DNA of 64,000 nucleotides from the NCBI GenBank assembly GCA_000310025.1, contig FN648623.1, positions 1 through 64,000 on the forward strand. The letters are read 5' to 3'. The DNA is from Ectocarpus siliculosus. Lineage: Eukaryota > Sar > Phaeophyceae > Ectocarpales > Ectocarpaceae. Position 1 is the stretch's first letter, and every line of letters begins with the position of its first letter. A model generated the notes under the pieces. The model did not search any database. It was not told where the DNA came from and was given only the letters and a program-made list of their open reading frames with translations. The position numbers and the translations under genes are program-made. Shown here piece after piece: positions 1-12,200 of this stretch.

Positions 1-92
1 CTTCACAGACCATCTCTACCGTTCCCTCTCTTTCTCACTTTCTCCCCTCGGCCCCCTCCCCCCCCTCATCTCCCTTTTTTTTCGCCCCGTAC

Positions 93-184
93 CTGAACGG
101 AGCATCGATCGTAGCGTTGTGCAGCGAGAACAAGTCCGGGCCGTGTTCCACGATCGACTGGCATAGCTTCAGGAGTTCCACATG
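93..184 (-). CDS. Possible internal exon of an unidentified minus-strand gene
   Basis: On the minus strand a pyrimidine-rich stretch ends in AATCAG at 185-190, followed by 92 open bases that end in TTCAG before a GTACGG donor (91-92). The translation (HVELLKLCQSIVEHG, then PDLFSLHNATIDAPF) has ordinary amino-acid composition, unlike the low-complexity frames around it. I do not recognise the family and see no neighbouring exon; the rest of the gene would lie to the left of the window. If real, it would crowd out the 5' exons of the desaturase on the opposite strand. Confidence 0.3.
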
Positions 185-745
185 CTGATTGGTTGACATG
201 CACGACAGGTGAAAGTACCGAACCAAAGAGCCCCCCCCCCACACACACACAGGTCAGTCGTTGCACTATGAACAAGAGGTAGATACATTAGCTCGCGTTG
301 GGCACGGCGTGTGTTGAGTGCATGCTTCTCTTTTGACAGGCATAGGTCGCGCCAACCAGCTGATCAATGAAAATACGTCAGTCAGTAGAAATTGTGTGTC
401 GTGTGTGCTTGTTTGATTAGCATTGACCGCGCTCACCGGCTGACCAGTGGCATTGCGTCGGTGTCAGTAGGCTGAAGCTAAGCGCGCGCGTGTGGTCGCT
501 AGGCCTACGTTATGCTCGTGAGTGCCCGCTCTAATTGAAACTGTAGCGGCAACGACGGCGTTTCCAAAAAAGCGTGCACATCAGCACTGTATTAGTACAC
601 ATTGCACGGTAGCATTATCGTTCGTTTGTGAACTGAGATATCGACCCCCCCGCCTCCTTCGACCACAACACAGGGTCATCAGGAGGGGAATGATTAGAGA
701 GGATGCTCTGAAAAACCTGGCTACGGCGTACACATGTGTGCATAG
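185..745. other. No gene recognised between the possible minus-strand exon and the desaturase
   Basis: This stretch holds short CA and G runs and no convincing exon. The HxxxH and HxxHH histidine boxes expected from the 5' half of a desaturase were not found here on either strand. The last bases (TGTGCATAG, ending at 745) read as a 3' splice site for the desaturase exon that follows. Confidence 0.5.
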
Positions 746-2590
746 AGCACCGAAATCCTGGAGTTCCTCCACAAAGAGCATAAGAAACGTGCTGGGACAG
801 ACAGATGCCTGGTCAAGGGGCACTCCGACGACTACGTGCAAGCAGCAAAACAACAGTTACGCCCCCCCCCCCCCCCCCCCCCCCCCTCCCTTCTTGTCAG
901 TTATTTCATGGGCATTAGTGTGGCCTACCACCTGTGCGTCGCACCGGACCACGACACACTCGAGTCGTCTATCGTCAACAGCATTGAGGCCAAGAGGGAA
1001 GGGGAGCGACAGAGAGAAGCAGCAACAGCAACAACGACGACAACAAGTAGCGCCAATGCCAGCAGCAGCAGCAGCAGCAGTTACAGTAGCGAGTGCGTCC
1101 AGAATCAAGAAAAAACCGTGACGGCCACGGGAGAAGGCGGCGGCTTCGGGGGGCGACGCCGTATCGGGAAAAAGGGGCCAAGAGAAGAGACGATTGGGGG
1201 TCCGACCTTTGAGGCCGCGACGGTGGCGGTGGCGGTGCCAGAACCACCAGCAACTGAGGCGGCACCCGTAGCCGGCGTGTGCGAGAGTTGCAACAGTGCC
1301 GGCGGAGTTGGGGGTGTCGTGTGTGGGGCGGGACGGGAGGCGAGAGGAGTGGGCTCCGCAGGCGGAGCGAGAGGGGGGGGATCGTCCTCCGCAGAGGGGG
1401 ATACTGAGGAGGAGGAAGGGTACGGCGATGACTGGGGAGAGGTGCAGGTGTGTACTTTGTTTTCGTTTGTTGGCGCCGGCCGTGCTATCCGGCTAATCGA
1501 TATAAGGTTGCGCTATGGTTAACGAGTACAAAATCGACCTCTCCCAAAGGTGTGTGTTCTGCTGTTCATGAGCATCGAAGCAGTAACCAAAGAATGGTCG
1601 AGATAGTAGGCGCGCCACTCCCTGTTTGGCGTTCAGGGATAAAGGCGTACGCGTACGCGAATCTCTTCAAACCAGGAGCGTGAGGTCCATGTCTGAACAT
1701 CCCCCAAAAAAAAAGCATCCACCCAGCCGTTCACACTCATACGCCCGTCCTCCAACGATTTTTTGTGGCACATACCCTCGTGCGTTTGGTATACGTTACG
1801 GCTGCTTCCGCGGTCAAGTGCCTTCAAGGCTGAGTCAAGTGTCAACTGACAGGGGTCCTATCATATCAACTGACAACGACCTCACCCTACGTGCACGGCA
1901 CCCCCTCCACGCGCCAGGTGCGACACAGCGGGAATTTCAGCAACGGTAACCCCTTCGTGACGCAGGCGATGGGCGGGATAAACTACCAGATCGAGCACCA
2001 CCTGTTCCCCTCCATGTCTCACATGCTGTACGCAGAGATAGCCCCGATCGTCAAGGATGCCTGCGAGGAATTCAACATCCCGTACAAGTGAGAGTGGGGG
2101 GGATTATGTGGTGTATTAATTTTCGTGACCAGCTGTCTGGTGTCGCATGTTGAGGCCGCAAGCCACCTTCCAAGTACAGGTGACCGCTTGCCAAACTTCC
2201 AGCCCTTCTGGCTGGTTGTGGTCGAGCCGTGGTGTGCTTGCTGACGGTTTCCCACGGGTATTTCCGAAAGAAGCGAGTGACTAAACGTACACTAGATCGC
2301 CCTCAAACGTTCGCTCGGTTGTTCCACCGCCAAGCCCAATCTTTGCCGACCCATCCCTTGGACCCTTAGCTTCCACTCTCACCCCCTCCTCGCCGGCACA
2401 TCCTCCATCTTACACCCGATGCGCCTGGTCTACCGTATCTCCGCCCTACAACGACTTCTTCGTGGTATACACGGCGTACGCCCCGGCGTTCTCGTCTCGG
2501 CCATAAAAAATCGGCAGCGCTCACCCGACCCTGTGGTCGGCCTACGCGTCGTACCTGAAGCACCTCGTGGTCTGCAGCGAGATGAGTTGA
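746..2590 (+). CDS. Front-end fatty-acid desaturase, 3' portion (C-terminal part with third histidine box)
   Basis: Exons read as 746-1447, 1918-2087 and 2518-2590, stop TGA at 2588. An alternative in-frame reading removes 856-900, a 45-base poly-C stretch with GT/AG ends. The frame runs through a membrane-like segment (YFMGISVAYHL), a long low-complexity Thr/Ser/Gly/Glu-rich insert, DWGEVQ joined across an intron to VRHSGNF, then GGINYQIEHHLFPSMSH. The QIEHH motif is the third histidine box of front-end (cytochrome b5 type) desaturases, where Q replaces H. The C-terminus reads IPYN-AHPTLWSAYASYLKHL, normal for the family. These enzymes insert double bonds between an existing one and the carboxyl end of acyl chains in the ER or plastid membrane. 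First and second histidine boxes and the cytochrome b5 domain are absent upstream, so the gene is either truncated or has distant 5' exons. Regiospecificity cannot be told. Confidence 0.75.
862..886 (+). repeat. Poly-C run of about 25 bases
   Basis: An almost pure C tract lies inside the desaturase frame, or in the polypyrimidine tract of a 45-base intron. The length of such runs is often misread in assemblies and would decide the frame if there is no intron. Confidence 0.9.
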
Positions 2591-4699
2591 GGGTTTGCGG
2601 GGGGGGACATGCGAAGACCCACGGTGCGCCTTTCACGGAAGGTGTCGAACGACAATGTTGTTTGCGGTGGAAGGAAGGGACTAGGGGGGTGACGCGAGAT
2701 GGTGCAGAGGGTTGACTATTGGCTCGAGCCCGCCGCCAGGTCAAGGCGTGCAGCAGTGATTCGGGCTTCCTCGAAGTCACCGTCTTGGCACTCCCCTATT
2801 TTTTTGTGTGAGAGACCAGGATTTGCCGAAGGTTTTGTAAAGGTTTTATCGTTTGATGGAAATCCCAGATCTTGGTCTAGTTGTACCACCGTTCCGCATG
2901 GCACGGTTGCAGCCAGGTTGGGCGTACTGGCGCCCGCGTTCGCAAGCAGTCCGACATGACATGGCATGCTGGCTTGGTCGAACGGGAGGCCCTGTCTGCT
3001 CTGCCCTATCTCTCCCCGTATTTTAGTCGACAGGATATGCAGCATTGGTTTTTTTACTGCGAAGGCAGGCGGGCGAGGGACTAGTCCCCGAAGCGAAAGA
3101 AATACTCATGATCGTTTCTTTGCCTTGCTGTGTTGTTGCCCTCCGCAAAATCGCTTTGACAGAAGATTGTCACGCCGCAACAAGGGTGCGTCAATCGTGC
3201 ATTTTGTGCACGCCCCAGTTGAAACATTGCTCGCGGCTCGACTTGCCCCCCCCCCGCCCCCCGTAAGGGACATGGACCCTCGGCGGTACCGCGTGTTTAT
3301 ACATGTCACGTTCTATTCGAGATCTTCCTCTAGCTTTTATTCGCCTCGAAGGTCTACTGACAGCGTTCGTGTTCATGTGCTATTTAACTTACATATTTGG
3401 CATGTTCGAGTTGTTACTCTGTGTGCGCTGCGGTGTGTTATAGACCCACGCGTGGCGAGCACAAGGTAACCAGTTAGCTTACGAGCGCGGGTATTTTTGG
3501 TACTTTTACGGGAAACGGTACAGTAGGCGATTCAAGTCTCGGCCTTTGCCAACGTCTTTGTCTCTCTGGCTTGGAACGCTTTTCCTCCACTGTTGCAAAG
3601 CAGTCGAGTGAGGGATGCGGGGGTCCGATGTGAAGTCCGTCGTGTCTTGGCTTGGTTAGGGGGGGGGGGGGGGGGGTTCACCTAGTATGAGACGGTGCGA
3701 AAGATGGTCTGGATGGTCACATCATTTTTTCTTGGAAGCATGGACGTTGCGTGAACAAACGCATTTACTTGGGAGCATGACATTGCGTAAACACGAACGC
3801 AGCCGAAGTCGGGGTGTATGAGTCCACCCCGCCGAAGACCGCCCGGGATGGAAGACCGTTGGAGCACCGTCCGTCTTCATGGCCCAAAGTCTGCGTGCTT
3901 GAACTCACGTTTGCAAGTCACTCCTAGGATAAGGGGCGCCGCGTGTACGTGCGTCGAGGCTGGTTGGGGGACGGTGGCATGAGTTCGATGGGGGGGTGGA
4001 GTGAAGGTACATGGCATTGAAATTGGCGAGAGGATTGGGAAAGGAGATTGGCGTGTTTGAAGATTTTACAAATGCAGGGAATCAGTTTAACTTACGGGGG
4101 GAGCCTTTTTTATTCGCGCCCCAGATCGCGAGAAAATTCCGGTCGAAAATTGTACGAGAGTGTCCTTGCGTCAGGCGCCAGCAGGGATTGGGTGCGGGAA
4201 TCGCACGTGTGTGGCAACAGTGAGAGTGGAACTACAAATTTTCGGTTGTGGTAGCGTTGGATGTGCTAGACAGCAGTGCGAGAGAACGGTAAAGCGTCCA
4301 TGATTTTCTGGCATATTTGGACCCCGGTCCTCGAGGCTCCTTCTCTTGGTGGAATCAACATCGCAACTGCGCCAAAACCAAAAACCCCAAACGTGTCTAT
4401 GCAAGACGGGTCACGCTACAATAACAACTGCTGTACAATCTATCACCACCGGTGTAGGTCGTAGACCGTGTGCTTTGGTTCATGCACGTACGGTCTTCGC
4501 AAGTGTTTGCCCCTCATCAGGGCAAGACGGATGATGACATGAACAACCGGGTACCTACAAGTCTAGCTCTTAAGAGTTTTGTACCACGCGGATGACAGTA
4601 AAGACCCCTTCCAGGACCACAGTAACGCCCTGTGACCCAGTACGCCACCACCGGCTAGATGAATCCTGAGAAACAACCCATCAAATGCGTAAAACAGGC
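2591..4699. other. Intergenic, no gene recognised
   Basis: Open frames here are short and without family signals on both strands. The stretch contains a run of about 18 G at 3,660-3,677 and T/A-rich patches. It separates the desaturase from the left arm of the inverted duplication. Confidence 0.6.
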
Positions 4700-4859
4700 A
4701 TGTAGGAGGATATGAGATTCCTGAGAGCCAGAAAAATCCCCCGAAATTCTCAGCCCGAAATTCTGATGGTGTGACAGAGCCCTCACAACTTGTCGATGTC
4801 TTCTGATACCAACCAAGGTCGCATCTCTGCATACCACACCAGGAAGGGACCTAAAGACC

Positions 4860-5230
4860 AAACTGTCCCCATTCGTCCCAATGGCCAGCTATGTCGGACC
4901 CATTCGTGCACGCATGGGGCCTACTGCTGTACTGCAAGCACTCGTGTGGAAATTCACAAAACCGATCTCGGTGTGACCTTCTCGGGACTGTCAGGTTCGC
5001 CCACTCATCGACCGTCAAAGAGAGTGCAACCTGCCGCCCACAGACAGGTGACACGAAAGCCCTTGCGTTGACGTGTAGATCCTTGTTTTCCACAAGAAAA
5101 TGAACCGAACGTGAATGCAAATGACATAAGAATGTACGACATTTCGTGTGAGCAATTACACAACCCACCGGCTTTTTCGAACACACGCTCACACTTTCAG
5201 GCTCCATTGACGCCCACAATACAAATTCGA
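4860..5230 (-). repeat. Dispersed repeat, left-arm copy
   Basis: A unit with the anchors GACAGTCCCGAG and CGAACCTGAC and a downstream string around GTACAGCAGTAGGCCC. Related units occur at about 41,105-41,510, again in tandem at about 41,610-42,000, and more diverged at 29,260-29,600. No coding potential is shared between the copies, so it is a repeat of unknown class. Confidence 0.6.
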
Positions 5231-6261
5231 GAAAATGATCATGTGTGACATCACATGTGGATTATCCGAGAGGACGTCCTCTGCCCTCTTGCCCATCAGC
5301 TCACACTTTGCTTCTTCCCGCCCTATCTACAATCCCGAGCAGCCCAAGAACACCTGAGGCCCCCAAGAACTCACTGTGAGTGTGGGTGTTGTGTCTACTG
5401 TATTTCGTAGCAGTGCATTCTGTGGATGATTTCCTTCGGGTATCCTGCCGCACGCTGTATGTGTTCCCGATCTGCAGAGCACCGTACACATAGTGCACAA
5501 AGAATTTGTTTCAGTTGTTTACACCGGGATGTTTGTGATGTTTGGGTGGTTGGGTTTTCTCCTCAATCCAGACGTAGCCGTGCGCTCTTGGAACTGCAGG
5601 CAGTGGCAGCCATGATCTGATCGCCCACAGAGGAAAGAACACCGTAAGCCGTCGTAATTATCCACGTACAGCGGAATACACGAAAGTTTGGGTGAATCAA
5701 CCACGCTCCAGGCCAGTGGCCAAGGACAGCACACGGCTAGGAAAGTATGGGTGGGACCACCGGCCGGAGCTGGAGGCCTCATCTCAAAATCAAACAAATG
5801 GTCCTAGGCCAAGAGCAAAATACAACAGGAAAGAACACAACCTACTACATGTCTCCACATTTCTCTCAATCCCGAAGTGAGATAGTGCCCACACTCTCCA
5901 AGCCCGTCGGAGAAATAGGAAAATTTTACACCGTATATGTGCCCGATCTACCGTGAACCTAATACTTGCAGCCCCCCTGCCTGTCGTTTCCCTGCCTAGG
6001 AGTCTACCTAGCGGGGAGGTTGTACGCGGTGAAAGTATTGAATGCCCCACACACCAGTCATGCTTGTGGTATCGCGAACCCTTGATCACGTTTTTCGACA
6101 ATCGATTCTCCTCCCAAACTTCGCCCTTGTACAGAGGACGTAGTAGATGGATAAAGAGTGAAAGGGCAAAGAGCCGCAAATAGACCATTTCGCACGTACG
6201 CCTGACGAACAATGGTCTTTTGCTGTTCAGGTGTCAGCTTCCCAGCAATTTCGAGGTCAAG
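5231..6261. other. 5' flank of the WSC gene; no gene recognised
   Basis: This stretch has a counterpart at about 39,704-41,080 in the right arm but no frame conserved between the two with a recognisable motif. It should contain the promoter of the WSC gene; I cannot point to a core element. Confidence 0.5.
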
Positions 6262-9200
6262 ATGCATCTGCTTTCGCTGGCGCTACCGACGCTCCTCCTC
6301 GGGGTCGCCATTGGTAAGAGGCAATGATGTACGAAGTATGACTCTTATTGATCGGGAAGTGGATCGTCCTCTGAAACTCTGCCTACTACTACAATCACTC
6401 GGTGAATGAATCGGGGACGTTTCGGTCATTGTACCACAGCAGCCGAAGCAGAAACAGTTTCTCGGCGCTCCCACGAGGGGCTTCAATGCCCCCGAGCTGC
6501 TGAGGCATCGTGTTCTACGCGCATGTAGACAATGAGTTTAGGATGAGTCCTACCTCAGATGGGTCAAATGTCACAGCAACACGATTTGACCGCTTGTGGT
6601 CCCTCAAGCCCCCTTACACCTAAACAAGTCAAGGAACGAATATATTCCCCGAGGACCGGAGCCTATGCTCCGAATACTATTAGTTAGCGACCAGGGCATA
6701 GTCTGGAGCATCAAGGGGGAATCACCTTCCATACAGAAACGAAGTGAAGTACGTATTGTAGGCAATGCCGTCCAGCTCCCAGGCGTGAGTGTAAAAAAGT
6801 GCGTGCCTCCTGTGTCTTTCCACATTTGGAGCAAGCTTCTCGGTTTGTGAGATTATCGCGTCGTCTGACTGTTGCCGGAGCAGGTCAGTCCGATGATCCA
6901 TCTTACCTCGGGTGCTTCTCCGACCCTGCTGAGGACCGCGTCTTCGAATGGCAGTCTTCTACCTCCGCAATGACCGCAGATGTGAGCGATCGATCGATGA
7001 TGGGCGGACGCACGCTAAGATATTTGTGTTGGTTGGTTGCGTTGCATTGTCAGCACGAAGGGGTCTGCGTGCGAGTTTCATTGCGTTGTTGGCACGATGG
7101 GGTCTGCGTGCGAGTTGAAGTGCACTCTTTTCGACCTGCTCACGGCAGTTGGTGTTGCTCATGTGGTCAGGAAATCGCACAGGAGTCATCCACGCTTTCA
7201 AAGCCGCTTCGTGACCCCTGAAGCCAAATGACACACCCAGTGTGGCCATGGCGTTTCATGCGGACGTGCCCACCATTGCTCCACGCGCCCCCTAATACTG
7301 ACAATCGACGGCTTTCATGCAACCCTTCGACCACAGGAGTGTTCGGAGCTCTGCTCTGGGTCTGACTTCTATGGGACCCAGTATTCGACAGAGGTAAGAA
7401 TCTTCAATTGAAAACAATGGGATCATGCCCTTATGCCGATCAACAGAGAAGGTGACGAACGGCATCATGATCGCAGAAAAGACTGGAATATGGTTCAGTG
7501 ATTCGGGGATGGAGGTCGCGGGACCAGATGTATAGTCGAACCTTGGGGCATCATGCCTTCTTTGTGCCACTGAGCAAGGACAACCTCCGAAGCCAAAAGG
7601 TTTGGCAAGGTCCCCGGTGTACAAGATTTCGACTGACTGTTCGTTTCTTGACCCCTGTAGTGCTAGGCTACACAAGCGAGGATAGTGGTTCTGGTTTCAG
7701 CTTCTATCGGAATCAGTGATCGCTCAGAATCACCTCGTGATCTATTCGGAACGGTCGACTCGCGATCGGGGGCAACGCACATGATGACAGCATCCTTCGC
7801 GAATCGAGATGCTGTGTGATTCTCCGAATTTGATTTTATTTTCTCCTCGGACGACCGTGGTTCGACACCACTACCACCACCACGATTGCTTTCCTCACCC
7901 CACTCTCCGCAGGGAACAACATCGCACGCCGCTCTCGCAACCACGACGCCCGTGCACCCCGTTGACGCCACCACGTTTTTCATTCCGCTTGCACGTCGTT
8001 CATTTCAAAACAACAGTGCTGGTGCGGTGACAACGTTGGATACGCCATCAACGGCCCTGGCGACTGCGCCATGCCCTGCTCCGGCAACTCTGACGAGATC
8101 TGTGGCGGGGCGTACGCTCTCTCCGTCTACTCCAACGACCCCGACTACCTTGGTTGCTGGAGCGATCCCTACTCGGCGGAAACACGGCTGTTTCCCATCC
8201 TGATCGACACATCGGACGACATGACTACTGCGGTGAGCAACCACCTTATGTATGCAGTAGGATAGAGACTGCTCGTCGTACAACACGCCCAGTAGCTGGA
8301 TTCGGGGTTCGTGGTTGTGAATGGTGTGCATGTTCCTCACACTCCGAGGCTACCGTGATGTGCCGAATAGTGGTGTCAATCCATACTTGGGGACGTGAAG
8401 GACCATAGACTACATCAGGGACTCCAAGAGGGTAAGTGATTATTGACCTCGTCAACCCATCCGACAGAATGACCAATAATGAGGCCAGGAAACTCCGTTG
8501 GCGTCGCGTGCTGCGGTCGCGGACGGGGATCGAAGAATGATCGACGAGTTCCTTCTTTAGGGGAAGCCGAATCGAGTAGCTCTTTTTCGAACCGCTATTA
8601 CTGTATAGAGCTGTAGGTTCGTTTATCCTAAAAACGAGGTTTGTCAACCCGTCGCTCTTCAACGCTAACAGCTACGTACGGGGTGTTCTATCACGTCAGC
8701 GTCCCAACACGACATGAATTGCATGAGTGGACAACCTACATTTTCGATTTGACCTGTGCGCCACAGCTCATGAACAAATACTCACCAGTTCCGAAACGAT
8801 GCGTCATTCGACGTCCGGGTGTATTCCACGCTGCAGGTCTGCGAAGGTCTCTGCGCCAATTACGCGTACTACGGGACGCAGTATGGAACCGAGGTGAGAT
8901 GAGCCTATCGCTTCCTCTGGCGAGAATCGTGTGAGCGAGACGCACGTGGGTCGTCACAGGCTGCGACTTCGTTATTCAAGTCAGGAGCCCTCGGAGGCGT
9001 CATTAAACCTGCCCGTTCCGAGGAAAGAATGAGACTCTGTCTCGTTCACTACGCTTGTTTAGAAGTCAACCTCCTCTGTAGTCCCTACACCGCGAGGAGA
9101 TTGACATGCTTGCCGACTGATAAGTGATTGCTTCATGATCGGGTTCCAAGTTTGCACTGGCTTCAGTGAGAGAAGGAAGAGCGTGCCAGACCGAAACAGA

Positions 9201-12200
9201 CACATGGCGGGATTGTTTTCACTGTAGCAGACTACGTGCATACACAGTGCGGTAGTACAGACAGGGATACGATCCTGGTGCGCGTGGCGTCAAGAAGCTT
9301 TCCTCTTACCCTGCCGCGGTTCCGGACGTTGGCTCACACGGGTGGCCAAGGCAGGTTGTATCTGGTGCACAACCTCCCCACAACCTACCCACAACCTCCC
9401 TAGGGTCAGGTTGTACGCCGACATATATATGCTAGCCCCGCATCACGGGTTGCGTCGTTGGTCCAATCAACAGGGCGGTCTGACAGCGTAAACAATGTAT
9501 TGTCCGTCGATCCCCAACGTCCCAACCCGACCCCAGGGAGGTTGGGCACCAGTGACAACCTCCCATTGGCCACCCGTGCAGTCTATCAAACTTCGCCCTC
9601 CATTTATCACGCTCAGAAAACGATTCATCTCTTCGCTAAAAATGAATGCTCTCGGCCTTGGCTGTGCTCCTGTTTGTATCCTCGAAACAGTGTTGGTGCG
9701 ATGAGGGCACGGCCGACTATGCGCAAAATGGTCTTGCCGTCTGCGACTATGAGTGTGCCGGATCCACCGACGGCGAGTTCTGCGGCGGGTTTGACGCCAT
9801 GTCCATCCGCCAACATGAAGTACGCAATGACACCGACTTACTTGGATGTTTCTCCGACCCGACCGACAACCGCATTTTCGAGCTGGCGACTTCCTCTGAC
9901 GACATGACCAAGGCGGTGAGCAATGAAGCGAAGCCCGGTTGGCTACGTCTGCTTGCTTGGGTTGCGCTTTTAATGTGTTTTTGTCGGTGACTGAAGACTT
10001 GTACTCTTCGTGGTATTGTTGCTGATTCGTGGTTTGACCTTGCACAGCCGTTGAAACCAGCTATTGACATAATCATTGGACCAATACACCACCGCCACCT
10101 CTCGCACAAATCCACGTCGCCCTTTGTTCACTCGTCTCGCTTCCTTCGACTGACCAATTACTCCCCCCTACCTGCGCCCGAACGACCATAGGTCTGCTTG
10201 GAGCACTGCAGCGCGTACCCGTACTACGGAACTCAGTATTCGACGGAGGTGAGACTCCTAGCATACACGCCCAAAGAAGTGGTGTGGATCGTGCGTCGAA
10301 ATATTACTCAAACAGGTGTTGGAAAAACATCGTGCGTGTTGGAGTGGACGTTCCACATTCATTCTCGGCCGCTGCCTTGTCGTGATGTCTCTATGCACCA
10401 CCGTGGTTCCATACACCATCGGGGAACGTGCTGGATCGGCGGTTCCTGGAGAAACGAACAATGTTGCTTGTTCGGTCAAAAGTGTAGGTCGTTACTGGAC
10501 GTTTGCTGATGCTTCATGTGATCTCGCCTGAACTCAGTGAGGCCTGCTGTAGTTTGCAGGCGAGATCTTCCTGCCTCAGGCTTTGTTAATACACGTTGAC
10601 AGCCTTGGCCTCACGTCACGCCCACCGACGCACGTAGTCCAAGCTATAGCGTTGCCAACTACGCGTCGTGTACGTCACGACGTCACGATGAAACCCTGGC
10701 CCTCTCGTTCACTGCGCTCCCCTACCCCCCCGTTCTGGATACTCTCGAATGCAGTGCTGGTGCGGTGACGAGAACGCCGACTATGATGCGAACGGTGCCA
10801 GCACCGAGTGCGTGATGCCCTGCGCGGGCGACGCCAGTGAGACGTGTGGAGGCTCTTACAGTATGAGTGTCTACCAGAACGAAGTGGTGGACCCCGCGTA
10901 CCGTGGCTGCTACTCCGACCCAGGCACCAACCGTGTTTTCGTGCAGGACACTTCCTCTGACGAGATGACCGAAGAGGTGAGTGAGAGGGCAACAGAGGCG
11001 TGTCTATGTAGACTGTATTGACTGAAGGTTTGTATGATTTTTGTTTTCGTCGGATGAGGTTTCCTGGGCACGTGGAATCAAAAGACGTCAGCTGCGTGAG
11101 CCGTGTGAGCTTGGGAAACGTTACACTGGCAGGTGGCAGCAAGCTGGGCTGGTCCTGCTGCCTTTCATGTTTCATCATCCCTTCCTTGATGGCACGGTGC
11201 CCTCCTGAGCCAATTCCGGACCCTGTTAGCTACCTGAGAAGAGAGTTTTGAGAAGTTGGGTTGGAGCCTCTCCGCATGGTCGGCGCGCTGAACGACCATG
11301 CTCTCCGATGCCGATGTCGCATTGTCATTACGGGTGAAATGTCTGAGGGTCTAGTAAGCGTTCCGGAAGCCAACTCTCCATCACTGCACCCGGCACATCT
11401 ACGTTGTCGCTCTCAGCTCATTCGCCCCTCCTCACCGCTTCTTTCCCCTCGTCCTGATTATCCATCTTTGGACACTCACCGTTACCCAAACGACCACAGG
11501 TCTGCGCGACGCAATGCGCCGACTCGGCCTTCTACGGAACGCAGTACTCGAGGGAGGTGAGGACCTTGTTTGCTGCTCTTTTTCCGAACTAAAGGTTGAA
11601 CGCGGGCGCCACCTCGGCGTTCCCGCCGACAAAGATGCGAGTTGCGCTGCCGCAAAACCGCCAACACGCCGCACGGCACCACTAGACTCTCTGTATATTC
11701 CAACGGATCGCAAATAATGCCGTTTTCGAAGCTTGCCTGCTAGCAGGAAAGGCTGCGCAGTCGTTTTGAAAACACGTGACAAGCCATCGAGAGACGGCAC
11801 CATCAAAGCCAGCGCCGATCGTACTAGTACACCACAGAGATAGGGCGACCCTTCCCCAGTCGCCCTTCTTGCTTGCTGTGTCTTAGTTGATAAGATTTGC
11901 CCAGCGTCGTGAGTTCCAACGCGAGGGGTTCGCTACAAAGTGGCTACGTGTCAGGGTGGTGCCCTACGCCAGACGATCAGTAGAAACAACACTTGCCGCC
12001 GTCAGGGTATGTTGTTTCTGTACAGGCATTGCCTCCTTACGTGAGATTCGCCTGGACGTTTATCCGCACAACGGTTGTAGACTAGGTATGCCCATGACCG
12101 TTCTCCTAAAGGGGAGATCGCGGTACTTGGATTGGAGAATGGTTCTCCTCGAGCCGATGGTGGTGCTTTGCTGTTCGTTTCTGCCTCCAGTTCTCGTGTG

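Noticed and set aside
3660-3677. Poly-G run as a regulatory or quadruplex element
   Set aside because: A single homopolymer of uncertain length with no nearby gene; similar runs at 23,954 and 63,925 suggest ordinary slippage.
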